64,000 bases of DNA, from NCBI GenBank assembly GCA_037349315.1, contig JBAIAC010000026.1, positions 2,790,001 through 2,854,000 of the forward strand. Reading direction: 5' to 3'. The notes beneath the pieces are model-generated. The model did no database searches and was not told where the DNA came from. It saw nothing but the letters and a program-made list of their open reading frames with translations. Origin of the DNA: Chelydra serpentina. Lineage: Eukaryota > Chordata > Testudines > Chelydridae. Every line of letters starts with the position of its first letter. Within the stretch, counting starts at the first letter, position 1. Shown in pieces: positions 22,133 through 31,479 of the stretch. The position numbers and the translations under genes are program-made.

Positions 22133-23809
22133 CTAAGGGTCATAGTTTTCATGGCTGGGTGTTGGAGGCAGCTGGGGCAGTAAGAAGCCGGATGTTGGGG
22201 AAGTGGGTTGGAGGAGACATGGGGGCACAAGGGAAAGAGTTTTGGGACAAGGGCTGCAGGGAGGGCAAGCACGGTAGTGCTCCGCCTGCATGGCGACGAG
22301 CGCCTGGATAGAGTCCGCTTGCTGCTCCATTATGCTGATCAGCCGGTCCATGCTTTGCTGCCAGAGCACCGCGTTTTGCTGCCGGCGATCCTCATTCTTC
22401 TGGCAGATCCTCCTTTCACTCTCCGTCCTCTTCTGTGCCTTTAGATTCTTGCTCACAGACTGCTGCATTACTTCCTGCAGCATTTCTTCTTTGCTTTTAC
22501 ACATCCTCTTCCTGAGTCTTTGCAGTCTCTCGGCCCGTGATAACAAGGATGGCTGAGATCTCAAGGTTGCACCTGTAAAGGCAAAATGCAACACTTAACA
22601 GAGGCAGCATTGTACACACCAGACAGAGCAATGATCCCCCCACACTTAAGGAGGGCAAGCACAGTCCACACAATAGCATAATTCGCCTGTCCCAAAGCGA
22701 GCGCACATAAACCACGGGAACCCCAGAAATGGTGAGTAAGCATAGGGTTAAGGGGGACTGATTGTATCGTGGCCATACTGTCCTCTGGGTTTTTGTGCCT
22801 TGGGGAGAGCCAACAGCTGCAGTGGGCACCTACACTGAACAACACTCTCCCAACATTTTCCACAGGAGTTCGTCCTGGAAGATATCTCACTGCTGAGGGT
22901 GACCTGGGAAGCAAGGGAGGGTCTTCTACTGCAATGCGGCTTCCACCCTGGCCCATATGCAGCTTGCCTGTGTGCAGCAATGATCCCCCCGCCCCTCGCG
23001 GCACAGTGGCGCGGACACATTAGCCTGACTGGGACAAGAACCACGGTGGCTCTCCCAATAAACCTGCGCAGGCGCATTGCCCACGTCCTGGCTGAGACTT
23101 TTAAAGAGATCACCGAGGCCGATGACCGCGATGTGATAGACCACATCAATGCCCTATTCTGCATCTAGGCATGCATGCAGCCCAAACCCTCCTTGCCCCA
23201 AGGACCCGCACTGAAAACTTCCTTCCAGAAAAAAAAGCCGCTTACCGGGAACCTCCTCTGGTGTTTGTCCTTCCCCAAGCACCAGCCGCTGCGACTGGCT
23301 ACCTTCCTCCTGGCTCAAGAAAAGCTCCTGGCTGCATGCCTTGAGGGAATCCGGGGTGTCTCCCCCCACCTCAACACCCTCGCTCCCGCTTTCCTCCTCC
23401 TCCTCCCCCCTTGTTGTGCTGGGCTCGAAAGTGTCCAGGTGGTCGTTGGAGTAGAGGTGGGGTCACCCCCAAGTATCGCGTCCAGCTCTTTGTAGAATTT
23501 GCAGGTCGCAGGGGCAGCACCGGAGCGGCAGTTTACCTTGCGGGCTTTGCGGTAGGCATTCCACAGCTCCTTTACTTTAACCCTGCACTGCACCGCGTCC
23601 CGGTCATGGTCCCTTTCCGTCATGTTCTTTGATATCTGCCCGAATGTATCGTAATTCCTATGGCTGGAGCGCAGCTGGGACTGCACAGCTTCCTCCCCCC
23701 AAACACTGATGAGATCCAGCACCTTGCTCCATACTGGGGATCGGCTGGCACGTGGAGGCGTGGTCACCTGGAAAGATGCGCTGAGAGCACTCCACGCCTG
23801 GCTGAGCAA
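22133..23809 (-). pseudogene. Harbinger Myb/SANT-like DNA-binding protein, two exons
   Basis: On the minus strand exon 1 (about 23809-23246) encodes a trihelix/Myb-SANT domain with the expected tryptophans: PVWSKVLDLISVWGEEAVQS, then CRVKVKELWNAYRKAR and CKFYKELDAILGGDPTS. A one-base frameshift near 23445 breaks the acidic linker; the correct frame resumes with GGDTPDSLKACSQELFLSQ. The donor is gtaag (23245-23241). The acceptor tttacag (23073-like position is 22573) opens exon 2 (22572-22133) in frame. Exon 2 codes for a basic, probably coiled-coil segment (SRAERLQRLRKRMCKSKEEM, EDRRQQNAVLWQQSMDRLIS). In the family this protein binds the transposon ends and brings the transposase to the nucleus. 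The start codon is uncertain. Confidence 0.85.
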
Positions 23810-24133
23810 ACAGGAAGGGGATTTTCAAAATTCCCAGGGAATTTAAAGGGCGAGTCTGACGGTTGGTCACCTGAGGCCAGGGCAGTAGAGTTCAAACTGA
23901 TGACCAGAGCGGCCAGAACAGGCATTGTGGGATACTTCTGGAGGCCAATCAGAACGCATTAGGTGTCCACACTGGCATCAAGCGTTATTCCTCTCGGGGA
24001 GGTGGAGTACCAGGAGCGCTCCAGCCGCGGAGTCAGAGCGCTCTACGTGCCTTGCCAGCGTGGACGGGGAGTGAGGTAGAGCGCTCTGGGCGGCTTTATT
24101 GCGGTATAACGCGCAAGTGTAGCCAAGACCTTA

Positions 24134-24911
24134 GTGTGTTGTGTAATAAAGAACTGATCAGCTTCCGTGTGGGATGGTGCCATAGCTGGCAATGCCGAGG
24201 CCACGAGCGGGGTTCCAGATCATCACACATGAATGCCAGTAAAACCATTGCCCCACCCCATTATGTGAGCTCTCTGTGCATCTGATTTAGAAAAGATTCA
24301 AAGATTTTTTTTAAATGTTGTGGAGATTATTTTTTGTTCCCTTCCACCAGTATAGCTAGGTGCCTTGGTTACCATGAGTCCATCTGTACTGGGGGAGTCA
24401 TGACAAACTTTCAAAAGTACCAGTTCTATACCTAATGTTGTCATGACATGGCAGTCTGTTATACCAGGGCCTTCCAGGACTAGGATAGACTCCTAGTCCT
24501 TCACCGGAGCAATGACAGTTTATACCAGTTGAGGTTCTGCCCCACGCTACTTGAAATTAGGTTGACAAGAGAAACTGTATTTTCCTACTTTCCCTTCAGG
24601 TCCAGCTCTGCTCTCCAAACTATTGATATATGAACTGGTGTGTTAACGCATCTCCATTCTTGCCAGTTGCTTTTCCCTCTGTATTCATAAGGATTCAGAG
24701 ACATTCTTAAGCAACTGCTGTGTTAGGAAATGTAACTCTCATACACAGGCAGTTCAGTCCCACTCATCTCTGCAACCAGATTCCTGCATCTTCATCCCCT
24801 ATCTTGCAGGATATCTGATGCTAGGAAGAAATTTTCCCACCTCACTCCTGCTTGTTCATCCCTATTCTCTATTCCCCACAGCCAGCAATGTTGCAGAACT
24901 GCAGTTCTGTT
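24134..24911. other. HYDIN intron, nothing recognised
   Basis: About 780 bases of intron. No supported gene or repeat. Confidence 0.5.
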
Positions 24912-24919
24912 ATGTAGCC

Positions 24920-25186
24920 CAATGGTTCTCAGATTTCATTGTACCTCGATCCCCTTCTGACAACAAAAATTACTACAGGACCCCAGGAGGGAGGACAGAA
25001 GCCTGAGCCCACCTAAGCCCCGCCACCACGGGGGTGGGGAAGGCAAAGCCAAAGCCCCACTGCCCCAGGCCAGGGGGGCCAAAGCCCAAGCCCTCGGGCC
25101 CAGCAAGTCTAAGACAGCCCTGGCGACCCCATTAAAATTGGGTCACGACCCACTTTGGGGTCCCAACCACAGTTTGAGAATCACTG
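24920..25186. mobile_element. hAT-type MITE
   Basis: The left end is caatggttctcagatttcat. The right end is acagtttgagaatcactg (complement CAGTGATTCTCAAACTG). Flanks atgtagcc (24912-24919) and atatggcc (25187-25194) match at 6 of 8. The middle is rich in aaagccc and ggggt. The terminus type 'cagtggttctcaaact' is common in amniote hAT MITEs. Confidence 0.85.
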
Positions 25187-25194
25187 ATATGGCC

Positions 25195-25671
25195 CATGCG
25201 AATGAGCTGTTAGAACTCAACATTCAGGTTTAATTTGGTGCCATCCAGTTGTCCCAGCTGTCTCTCTGCATCCAGTTTGGTGCCACACACTCTGATTTAT
25301 TGGCTGTAATGACACTATCACTGCTTGAGATAAATACATTTAGTTTCCCAAACACCAGCTAATTTACAGAAACGGATCATAAACCTCAGAGAAATGCCAG
25401 GTTTAAACAGGAACAAATAGGCTAGATTGGGAACCTGCCGACTGTTTGTCTTTATAGCAGAGATGACAGAAAACACTTTGCACCTGAGCTATGCAGGATC
25501 CTAGCCTAGTGCATATGCAGGACCATTTTCTTTCTTGCTTGTCTTTCTCGTGCAAGTAGCCCCATTGACTTTAATCGGACTCCTCAGATCCATATCGTTG
25601 GCAGGATTTACTCTGTGAATGAAAGCCCTTTGTGCCAGTTAGGCTGAGAAATATTCCCTGTCTATTAGTTA
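25195..25671. other. HYDIN intron, nothing recognised
   Basis: About 480 bases with no supported feature. Confidence 0.45.
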
Positions 25672-25801
25672 AAGGATCCTGACACAAGGAAGAAAGGAGA
25701 GCAGTAGAACAGAGACCCTGGACTTCAGAAAAGCAGACTTTGACTCCCTCAGGGAACTGGTGGGCAAGGGCCTCTGGGAGAATAACATGAGGGGGAAAGG
25801 A
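25672..25801 (+). mobile_element. CR1 ORF2 fragment, plus strand
   Basis: ggatcctgacacaaggaaga...agcagactttgactccctca...ataacatgagggggaaagga corresponds closely to 40773-40902 of the long CR1 copy, the end of the endonuclease region. It stops abruptly at 'gggaaagga', where the minus-strand 3' tail of the next CR1 begins. Confidence 0.85.
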
Positions 25802-27874
25802 ATCATAGAATCATAGAACCTCAGGGTTGGAAGGGACCTCAGGAGGTCATCTAGTCCAACCCCCTGCTCAAAGCAGGACCAAACCCAACTAAATCATCCC
25901 AGCCAGGGCTTTGTCAAGCCTGACCTTAAAAACCTCTAAGGAAGGAGATTCCACCACCTCCCTAGGTAACCCATTCCAGTGCTTCACCACCCTACTAGTG
26001 AAAAACGTTTTTCCTAATATCCAACCTAAACCTCCCCCTCTGCAACTTGAGACCATTACTCCTTGTTCTGTCATCTTCTACCACTGAGAACAGTCTAAAT
26101 CCATCCTCTTTGGAACCCCCTTTCAGGTAGCTGAAAGCAGCTATCAAATCCCCCCTCATTCTTCTCTTCTGCAGGCTAAACAATCCCTGTTCCCTCAGCC
26201 TCTCCTCATGTGCTCCAGCCCCCTAATCATTTTTGTTGCCCTCCGCTGGACTCTTTCCAATTAATCCACATCCTTCTTGTACTGTGGGGCCCAAAACTGG
26301 ACACAGTACTCCAAATGAGGCCTCACCAGTGCCGAATAGAGGGGAATAATCACGTCCCTCGATCTGCTGGAAATGCCCCTACTTATACAACCCAAAATGC
26401 CGTTAGCCTTCTTGGCAACAAGGGCACACTGTTGACTCATATTCAGCTTTTCGTCCACTGTAACCCCTAGGTCCTTTTCTGCAGAACTGCTGCCCAGCCA
26501 TTCGGTCCCTAGTCTGTAGCAGTGCATGGGATTCTTCCGTCCTAAGTGCAGGACTCTGCACTTGTCCTTGTTGAACCTCATCAGATTTCTTTTGGCCCAA
26601 TCCTCTAATTTGTCTAGGTCCCTCTGTATCCTATCCCTACCCTCCAGCGTATCAACCACTCCTCCCAGTTTAGTGTCATCTGCAAACTTGCTAAGGGTGC
26701 AGTAAACACCATCCTCCAGATCGTTAATGAAGACATTGAACAAAATCGGCCCCAGCACCGACCCTTAGGGCACTCCACTTGATACCGGCTGCAAAGTAGA
26801 CATGGAGCCATTGATCACTACCCATTGAGCCCGACCATCTAGCCAGTTTTCTATCCACCTTACCATCCATTCATCCAGCCCATACTTCTTTAACTTGCTG
26901 GCAAGAATACTGTGGGAGACTGTATCAAAAACTTTGCTAAAGTCAAGAAATAGCACATCCACTGCTTTCCCCTCATCCACAGAGCCAGTTATCTCATCAT
27001 AGAAGGCAATTAGGTTAGTCAGGCATGACTTGCCCTTGGTGAATCCATGCTGACTGTTCCTGATCACTTTCCCCTCCTTTAAGTGGTTCAGAATTGATTC
27101 CTTGAGGACCTGTTCCATGATTTTTCCAGGGACTGAGGTGAGACTGACTGGCCTGTAGTTCCCCGGATCTTCCTTCTTCCCTTTTTTAAAGATGGACACT
27201 ACATTAGCTTTTTTCCAGTCATCCGGGACCTCTCCCGATTGCCATGATTTTTCAAAGATAATGGCCAATGGTTCTGCAATCTCATCGGCCAACTCCTTTA
27301 GCACCCTTGGATGCAGTGCATCCGGCCCCATGGACTTGTGTTCGTCCAGCTTTTCTAAATAGTCCCGAACTACTACTTTCTCCACAGAGGGCTGGTCACC
27401 TCCTCCCCATACCGTGCAGCATAGTGCAGCCGTCTGGGAGCTGACCTTGTCTGTGAAGACAGAGGCAAAAAAAGCATTGAGTACACTAGCTTTCTCCACA
27501 TCCTCTGTCACTAGGTTCCCTCCCTCATTCAGCAAGGGGCCCACACTTTCCTTGACTTTCTTCTTGTTGCTAACATACCTGAAGAAACCCTTCTTGTTAC
27601 TCCTAACATCTCCAACTAGCTGCAACTCCAAGTGTGATTTCGCCTTCCTAATTTCACTCCTGCATGCCTGAACAATATTTTTATACTCCTCCCTGGTCAT
27701 TAGTCCAATCTTCCACTTCTTGTAAGCTGCTTTTTTGTGTTTAAGACGAGCAAGGATTTCACTGTTAAGCCAAGCTGGTCGCCTGCCATATTTGCTTTTC
27801 TTCCTACACATCGGGATGGTTTGTTCCTGCAACCTCAATAAGGATTCTTTAAAATACAGCCAGCTTTCCTGACT
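25802..27874 (-). mobile_element. CR1 LINE, young, 3' two kilobases, antisense
   Basis: The 3' tail is at 25802 (tcatagaatcatagaacctc) and the 5' edge is at 27874 (ggagtcaggaaagctggctg on the minus strand). It covers the post-endonuclease linker, the RT, the C-terminal tail and the 3' UTR. It resembles the copy at 40060-43123 very closely. Confidence 0.92.
26261..27838 (-). pseudogene. CR1 ORF2 RT region with single nonsense change
   Basis: The frame runs from RLQEQTIPMCRKKSKYGRRP through [34 protein letters not shown] and SGVP. It then meets TAA at 26764-26762, where the family has CAA in GVPQGS, and continues in the same frame with [20 protein letters not shown]. It ends at a TAA just after QYKKDVD. 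The C-terminal part continues at 26183-25889 in other frames after a short deletion (acatg joined to aggagagg). The FADD metal-binding motif is intact. The terminal TAA after KKDVD is identical in the copy at 42500. It is non-functional as a polymerase because of the stop in the GVPQGS loop. Confidence 0.9.
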
Positions 27875-28040
27875 CCCAGGAGGAGTTTGCCTGGGATCTG
27901 TCTGAGCAGAGGTATGCTAAGTGCTGCAGTAGGGGGACTGCGCTGGTGAGTATCTGAGTGTCTGTTGAGGGGACAGTTTGGCAGTTTGACCGTGTGCTTG
28001 ATTGTTTGATTGCTTGTTTGAACAGTGTGAATTGGGAGGG
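27875..28040 (+). repeat. Possible CR1 5' UTR-like segment
   Basis: aggagtttgcctgggatctg then gtgagtatctgagtgtctgt and gtgcttgattgtttgattgc. It is sandwiched between two CR1 pieces and recalls CR1 5' UTR text, but no second copy in the window confirms it. Confidence 0.35.
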
Positions 28041-28473
28041 TCCTCAAGGAATCAATTCTGAACCACTTAAAGGAGAGGAAAGTGATCAGGAACAGTCAGC
28101 ATGGATTCACCAAGGGCACGTCATGCCTGACTAACCTAATTGCCTTCTATGATGAGATAACTGGCTCTGTGGATGGATTTAGACTGTTCTCAGTGGTAGA
28201 AGATGACAGAACAAAGAGTAATGGTCTCAAGTTGCAGAGGGGGAGGTTTAGGTTGGATATTAGGAAAAACGTTTTCACTAGTAGGGTGGTGAAGCACTGG
28301 AATGGGTTACCTAGGGAGGTGGTGGAATCTCCTTCCTTAGAGGTTTTTAAGGTCAGGCTTGACGAAGCCCTGGCTGGGATGATTTAGTTGGGTTTGGTCC
28401 TGCTTTGAGCAGGGGGTTGGACTAGATGACCTCCTGAGGTCCCTTCCAACCCTGAGATTCTATGATTCTATGA
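28041..28473 (+). mobile_element. CR1 with internal deletion
   Basis: It begins ggtcctcaaggaatcaattc (RT region, matching 41652 onward) and runs to aactggctctgtggatg. It then jumps to gatttagactgttctcagtg in the C-terminal region and finishes with the complete 3' tail (ctatgattctatgat). About 900 bases of RT, including FADD, are missing, leaving an in-frame-looking 101-residue chimera at 28082-28387. Confidence 0.88.
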
Positions 28474-28690
28474 TAAGTGTAGGACTTGGAGTCAGGAGAC
28501 CTGTGTTCTGTTCCCCACTCTGCTGTTGCACTTTCCTGTGTGATCTTGGTCAAGTCATTTCACTTCTTTGTGCTTCTACTTCCCCATCTGTAAAATGGGG
28601 ATAGTAATACTTCGCAGCCTCACATGTTATGGTTTGTAAGGTAAATGCATTTGAGGGAGAAAAGGGCTCGAAAGTGCAAAGTATTAATAG
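28474..28690 (+). mobile_element. MIR-like ancient SINE
   Basis: Contains gacttggagtcaggagacct, then gtgtgatcttggtcaagtca, ccccatctgtaaaatgggga and a tail with gttatggtttgtaaggtaaa. This is the order of an amniote MIR/CORE-SINE. Confidence 0.8.
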
Positions 28691-28919
28691 TGATAGAGCT
28701 GGTTGAAATTTTTCAAACTTTGCCAATTTTGGGTGTGTGAGAAAATTTTGAAATTAAAAAAAAAAAGAAAAAGAAAAGAAGGGGAGAGGGAATGGGAGAA
28801 ATTGAATCTTTGACCAGTTATATACTGGTCATAAAGGTTTTTGAATTTTGATTACATTTCAAATTTGAACATTTTGAAAATTGGGGAAAGGAACCCAGGA
28901 AGAAATGAGGGAAAATAAT

Positions 28920-29400
28920 AATACATACCAAGGCCATTGTGATCATCTAGTCCAGGGGACTCCAAACTATGGCCCGGGGGCCGGATCCGGCCTGCGGGTT
29001 CAATTTGTCCGTCCCCCCAACCAATTGCTGCTGCCGCCTCGGCAGCACTTCGGCGACAGCTCAAACGCTGCTCAGCAGCATGTCAGCATGTCGGCGGCAA
29101 CTCAAACGCCGCCGCCACCTCAGCGGCGTTTCGGTGGCGGGGCCCTCGTCTCCTAAAGAAAAATCTAATGTGGGCCTCGTCTCCTAAAGTTTGGAGACCC
29201 CTGATCTAGTCTGACCTCTTGTATACCACAGGCCAGAGAACATTCCTAAAATAATTCCTAGAGCAGATCTTATAGAAAAACATCCAACCTTGATTTTAAA
29301 ATGGTCAGTGATGGAGAATCCACCATGATCCTTGGCAAATTGTTCCAATGGCTAATTACTCTCACTTAAAATTTTATACCTTATTTCCTTATCCTTATTT
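28920..29400 (-). mobile_element. Old LINE 3' end (CR1/L3-like), split by hAT MITE
   Basis: The minus-strand tail begins near 28925 (gccattgtgatcatctagtc). It continues after the MITE at 29212 (tgacctcttgtataccacag...tccttggcaaattgttccaa). Degraded, with no open frame. Confidence 0.7.
28953..29203. mobile_element. hAT-type MITE, perfect TSD
   Basis: The ends are caggggactccaaactatgg and aagtttggagacccctg (inverted, one mismatch over 16). Identical octamers atctagtc flank it (28945-28952, 29204-29211). GC-rich middle with ggccggatccggcctgcggg. It is inserted into an older LINE tail. Confidence 0.95.
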
Positions 29401-29686
29401 TTTCTTGTGACATTAAAGAAACACAGAGCTCCACCCTGCTTCATACAGAAAATGCTTTATCGTTATCCTAACAAAGCCATCATTGTCATGTCCACACAAA
29501 GAGTTGATGAGGCATGCTGGACTTTGCTCATGCCACAAAAGCTGTAGAAATGAGCTGCTGTGCTGTGCGGAGGATTGAAATCTCCCTTCCAGTCCCAGCT
29601 GCCTGCCCGCAGTACAGTAGTCATAGTGGGCATGTGCTTGTCTTGGGGTTTCTCTTGCTTTCTCACATAGCTTTGCATCTACACAG
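29401..29686. other. Intron before fourth exon
   Basis: No repeat end recognised. The intron runs into the acceptor of the exon at 29687. Confidence 0.4.
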
Positions 29687-29830
29687 AACCCCAGTGATGT
29701 CCTGACTTCGCAGTATGAACCTCTGATCTTAAAGAACATCTCCTCCCTGCCACTCAGCGTTCTCCTGTCCCTACAAGCACCCTTCTTCCTCTGTGATACA
29801 GACCAGCCAACACTGCCTGCAGAGGCTCAG
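29687..29830 (+). CDS. HYDIN: HYDIN internal exon
   Basis: Forty-eight codons in phase 0, reading NPSDVLTSQYEPLILKNISS to PTLPAEAQ. The acceptor is ctacacag at 29686 and the donor is gtaagc at 29831. The sequence YEPLILKNISSLPLSVLLSL is the core of an ASH/MSP repeat: a strand, 'lkN.S.lpl' and a second strand. A minus-strand Cry-type SINE begins only about 20 bases after the donor, so very little native intron remains between the splice site and the insertion. Continuity of phase with the exons before and after supports a functional transcript here. Confidence 0.85.
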
Positions 29831-29849
29831 GTAAGCAGACCATAGGTTT

Positions 29850-30033
29850 CATAGAATCATAGAATGTCAGGGTTGGAAGGGACCTTAGGAGGTCATCTAG
29901 TCCAACCCCCTGCTCAAAGCAGGACCAATCCCCAATTTTTGCCCCAGATCCCCAAATGGTCCCCTCAAGGATTGAACTCACAACCCTGGGTTTGGCAGGC
30001 CAATGCTCAAACCACTGAGCTATCCCTCCCCCA
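29850..30033 (-). mobile_element. Cry-type SINE next to HYDIN donor
   Basis: Full-length minus-strand copy. The tail catagaatcatagaatgtca is at 29850. The tRNA-like head ends ccactgagctatccctcccc near 30030, with B-box complement ggattgaac. It starts about 20 bases after the donor of the exon ending at 29830. Confidence 0.92.
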
Positions 30034-30467
30034 CAAAGGCTCCTTGGTGTGTTTGTGTCTGAGGAGCAAAGAGCAGATAGGTTTCCAAAGGGTAGCACTG
30101 GGATTAATTCTATATGATCATCAGCATGTTGGTCTAGTTAAATCTGAAAGCAAAGCAAACTATTGGATCGTTTGACACACACATTTCTGAGTTTGTGAAA
30201 TATACTTGGTCTAAGGTAGCTGTTCTGAAGGCTGGGAGGGTTGAGAAGCAGCAGAGTAATGCCTTCTTTTGGGGATAGGCATCAGGGGCCCTCATTCTTT
30301 TGTATCTATCCGAAGTAGGGAGACAGTTCTCCACTACAACTCATCTTCTGTTCTCATGGGGCTCATTTTCACTCACGGGAACACACAACATTCCCTCCAG
30401 CAACTTCCTGACAGGTCTCCCCTCTTCTGAGAGGGTCCAGGGAGTGTCTGACTTAGACTCCCCTGTG
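30034..30467. other. HYDIN intron, nothing recognised
   Basis: About 430 bases without a supported feature. Confidence 0.45.
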
Positions 30468-30532
30468 ACAGTGCACCCCATAAGGCTTTATGGGGATATG
30501 CTTATAAATGTATATATGATATCACGTAGACT
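30468..30532 (+). mobile_element. Fragment of the 56913-type LTR
   Basis: tgtgacagtgcaccccataa then ggctttatggggatatgctt ataaatgtatatatgatat (split) matches the complement of the end of the solo LTR at 56913-58100 (about 58035-58100). Only one terminus is recognisable here; what follows is not. Confidence 0.65.
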
Positions 30533-30721
30533 CCCCTACTAACATGCTGTGCACACTGGGCTGAATTCTACTCTCGGTGATACCTTGTGATGACCCTGAG
30601 CCTCTGCCTAAACTGGAATTATATCTGAGCCTGGGCCTGAGCCTGCTTAAGACTGACGAGCCATCCCTGAGCCAGAGGGTGTGATGAGTCATCAGAGGCA
30701 ATTATCTGCAGGTCTGTGATG

Positions 30722-31009
30722 CAGTAGCGCAGCCAGGTCCAGAGTGCTATAAAAAGGCGCCTCCCCCTGTACTCACCCGGCAGCACTCCAGGTCTTCGGC
30801 GGCACTTCGGTGGCGGGTCCTCACTCACTCTGGGTCTTCGGTGGTACATGCCGCCGAAGACCCGGAGCACCGCCGGGTGAGTGCAAGAAGCGGCGCTTAA
30901 AAAGAAGCGGTGCCTTTTTTTAGTGCTGCTAAAAAAAGGTGCCACTTCCGCCACTCCTGCTCACACGGGGAGCGGCCGCTCCCCCTGCTCCCCCCTGGCT
31001 ACGCTACTG
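30722..31009. mobile_element. hAT-type MITE, perfect TSD
   Basis: The ends are CAGTAGCGCAGCCAGG and cctggctacgctactg (15 of 16 inverted). Flanking octamers are identical, ctgtgatg (30714-30721, 31010-31017). The internal aaaaagaagcggtgcctttt and agcggccgctccccctgctc match the family of 15959-16176. Internal inverted cggtggcgggtcct-type sequence is present. Confidence 0.94.
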
Positions 31010-31249
31010 CTGTGATGGGGCTCCACTAACCATGCTGGTGCTTCCTGCCGGCCATCTTGGAGATTAGCTTTGCATGTCGATGTACCCTCCCCCGATGGTG
31101 CCTTGCCCGCAGTCATATCTACTCCTGGACCCACATCTCTCCAAGGACCTCTTCATGACACAGCCCTCCAGCCATGTCACGATTTGTGCTCCCCCATTCT
31201 GTGGGCCCTGCAGTGAACTGTCCAGTCACTTCCTCAGTGGCAAGTGGGA

Positions 31250-31339
31250 ACAGGGCTGGAGCACTCACAGAAAAAATTAGCGGGTGCTTAGCACCCATCG
31301 GCAGCCAGCTCCTCCCCCCCATGCCTCCTGCCCACCGGC
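31250..31339. repeat. Terminal piece of 'ggagcacccac' repeat
   Basis: gggctggagcactcacagaa aaaattagcgggtgcttagc acccatcgg (split) is the complement-like counterpart of the right end of the repeat at 51800-52073 (gtgctcagcacccaccaatt). Confidence 0.55.
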
Positions 31340-31347
31340 AGCCCCGC

Positions 31348-31471
31348 TAGTGTGACCAGATGTCCTGATTTTATAGGGACAGTCCTGATTTTGGGGTCTT
31401 TTTCTTATATAGGCTCCTATTACCCTCCACCCCCTGTCCCGACTTTTCACACTTGCTGTCTGGTCACCCTA
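31348..31471. mobile_element. Small hAT-like MITE, perfect TSD
   Basis: It is 124 bases. The ends are tagtgtgaccaga and tctggtcaccctа-type (complement TAGGGTGACCAGA; 12 of 13 match). Identical octamers agccccgc flank it (31340-31347, 31472-31479). It is inserted in or beside the previous repeat. Confidence 0.88.
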
Positions 31472-31479
31472 AGCCCCGC

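Larger units (their letters stand above)
20181..24130 (+). mobile_element. Near-complete PIF/Harbinger DNA transposon
   Basis: The 3,950-bp element has terminal inverted repeats GGCCATGGCTACACTTGC (20181-20198) and the complement of gcaagtgtagccaagacc (24113-24130), matching at 16 of 18. It is flanked by the family's 3-bp duplication TTA at 20178-20180 and 24131-24133. Subterminal agagcgct motifs recur near both ends (about 20214 and 24021-24089). It encodes a DDE transposase on + and a Myb/SANT protein on -, the two-gene convergent layout of autonomous Harbingers. It lies within the HYDIN intron between 19609 and 29687. Confidence 0.95.

Noticed and set aside
25672..27874. Ordinary 5' inversion by twin priming
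   Set aside because: In twin priming the inverted 5' part sits at the 5' side of the main segment; here the opposite-strand piece lies next to the 3' tail.
28041..28473. CR1 RNA splicing as cause of the internal gap
   Set aside because: The gap borders lack GT...AG and share ggatg, so microhomology is a simpler cause.
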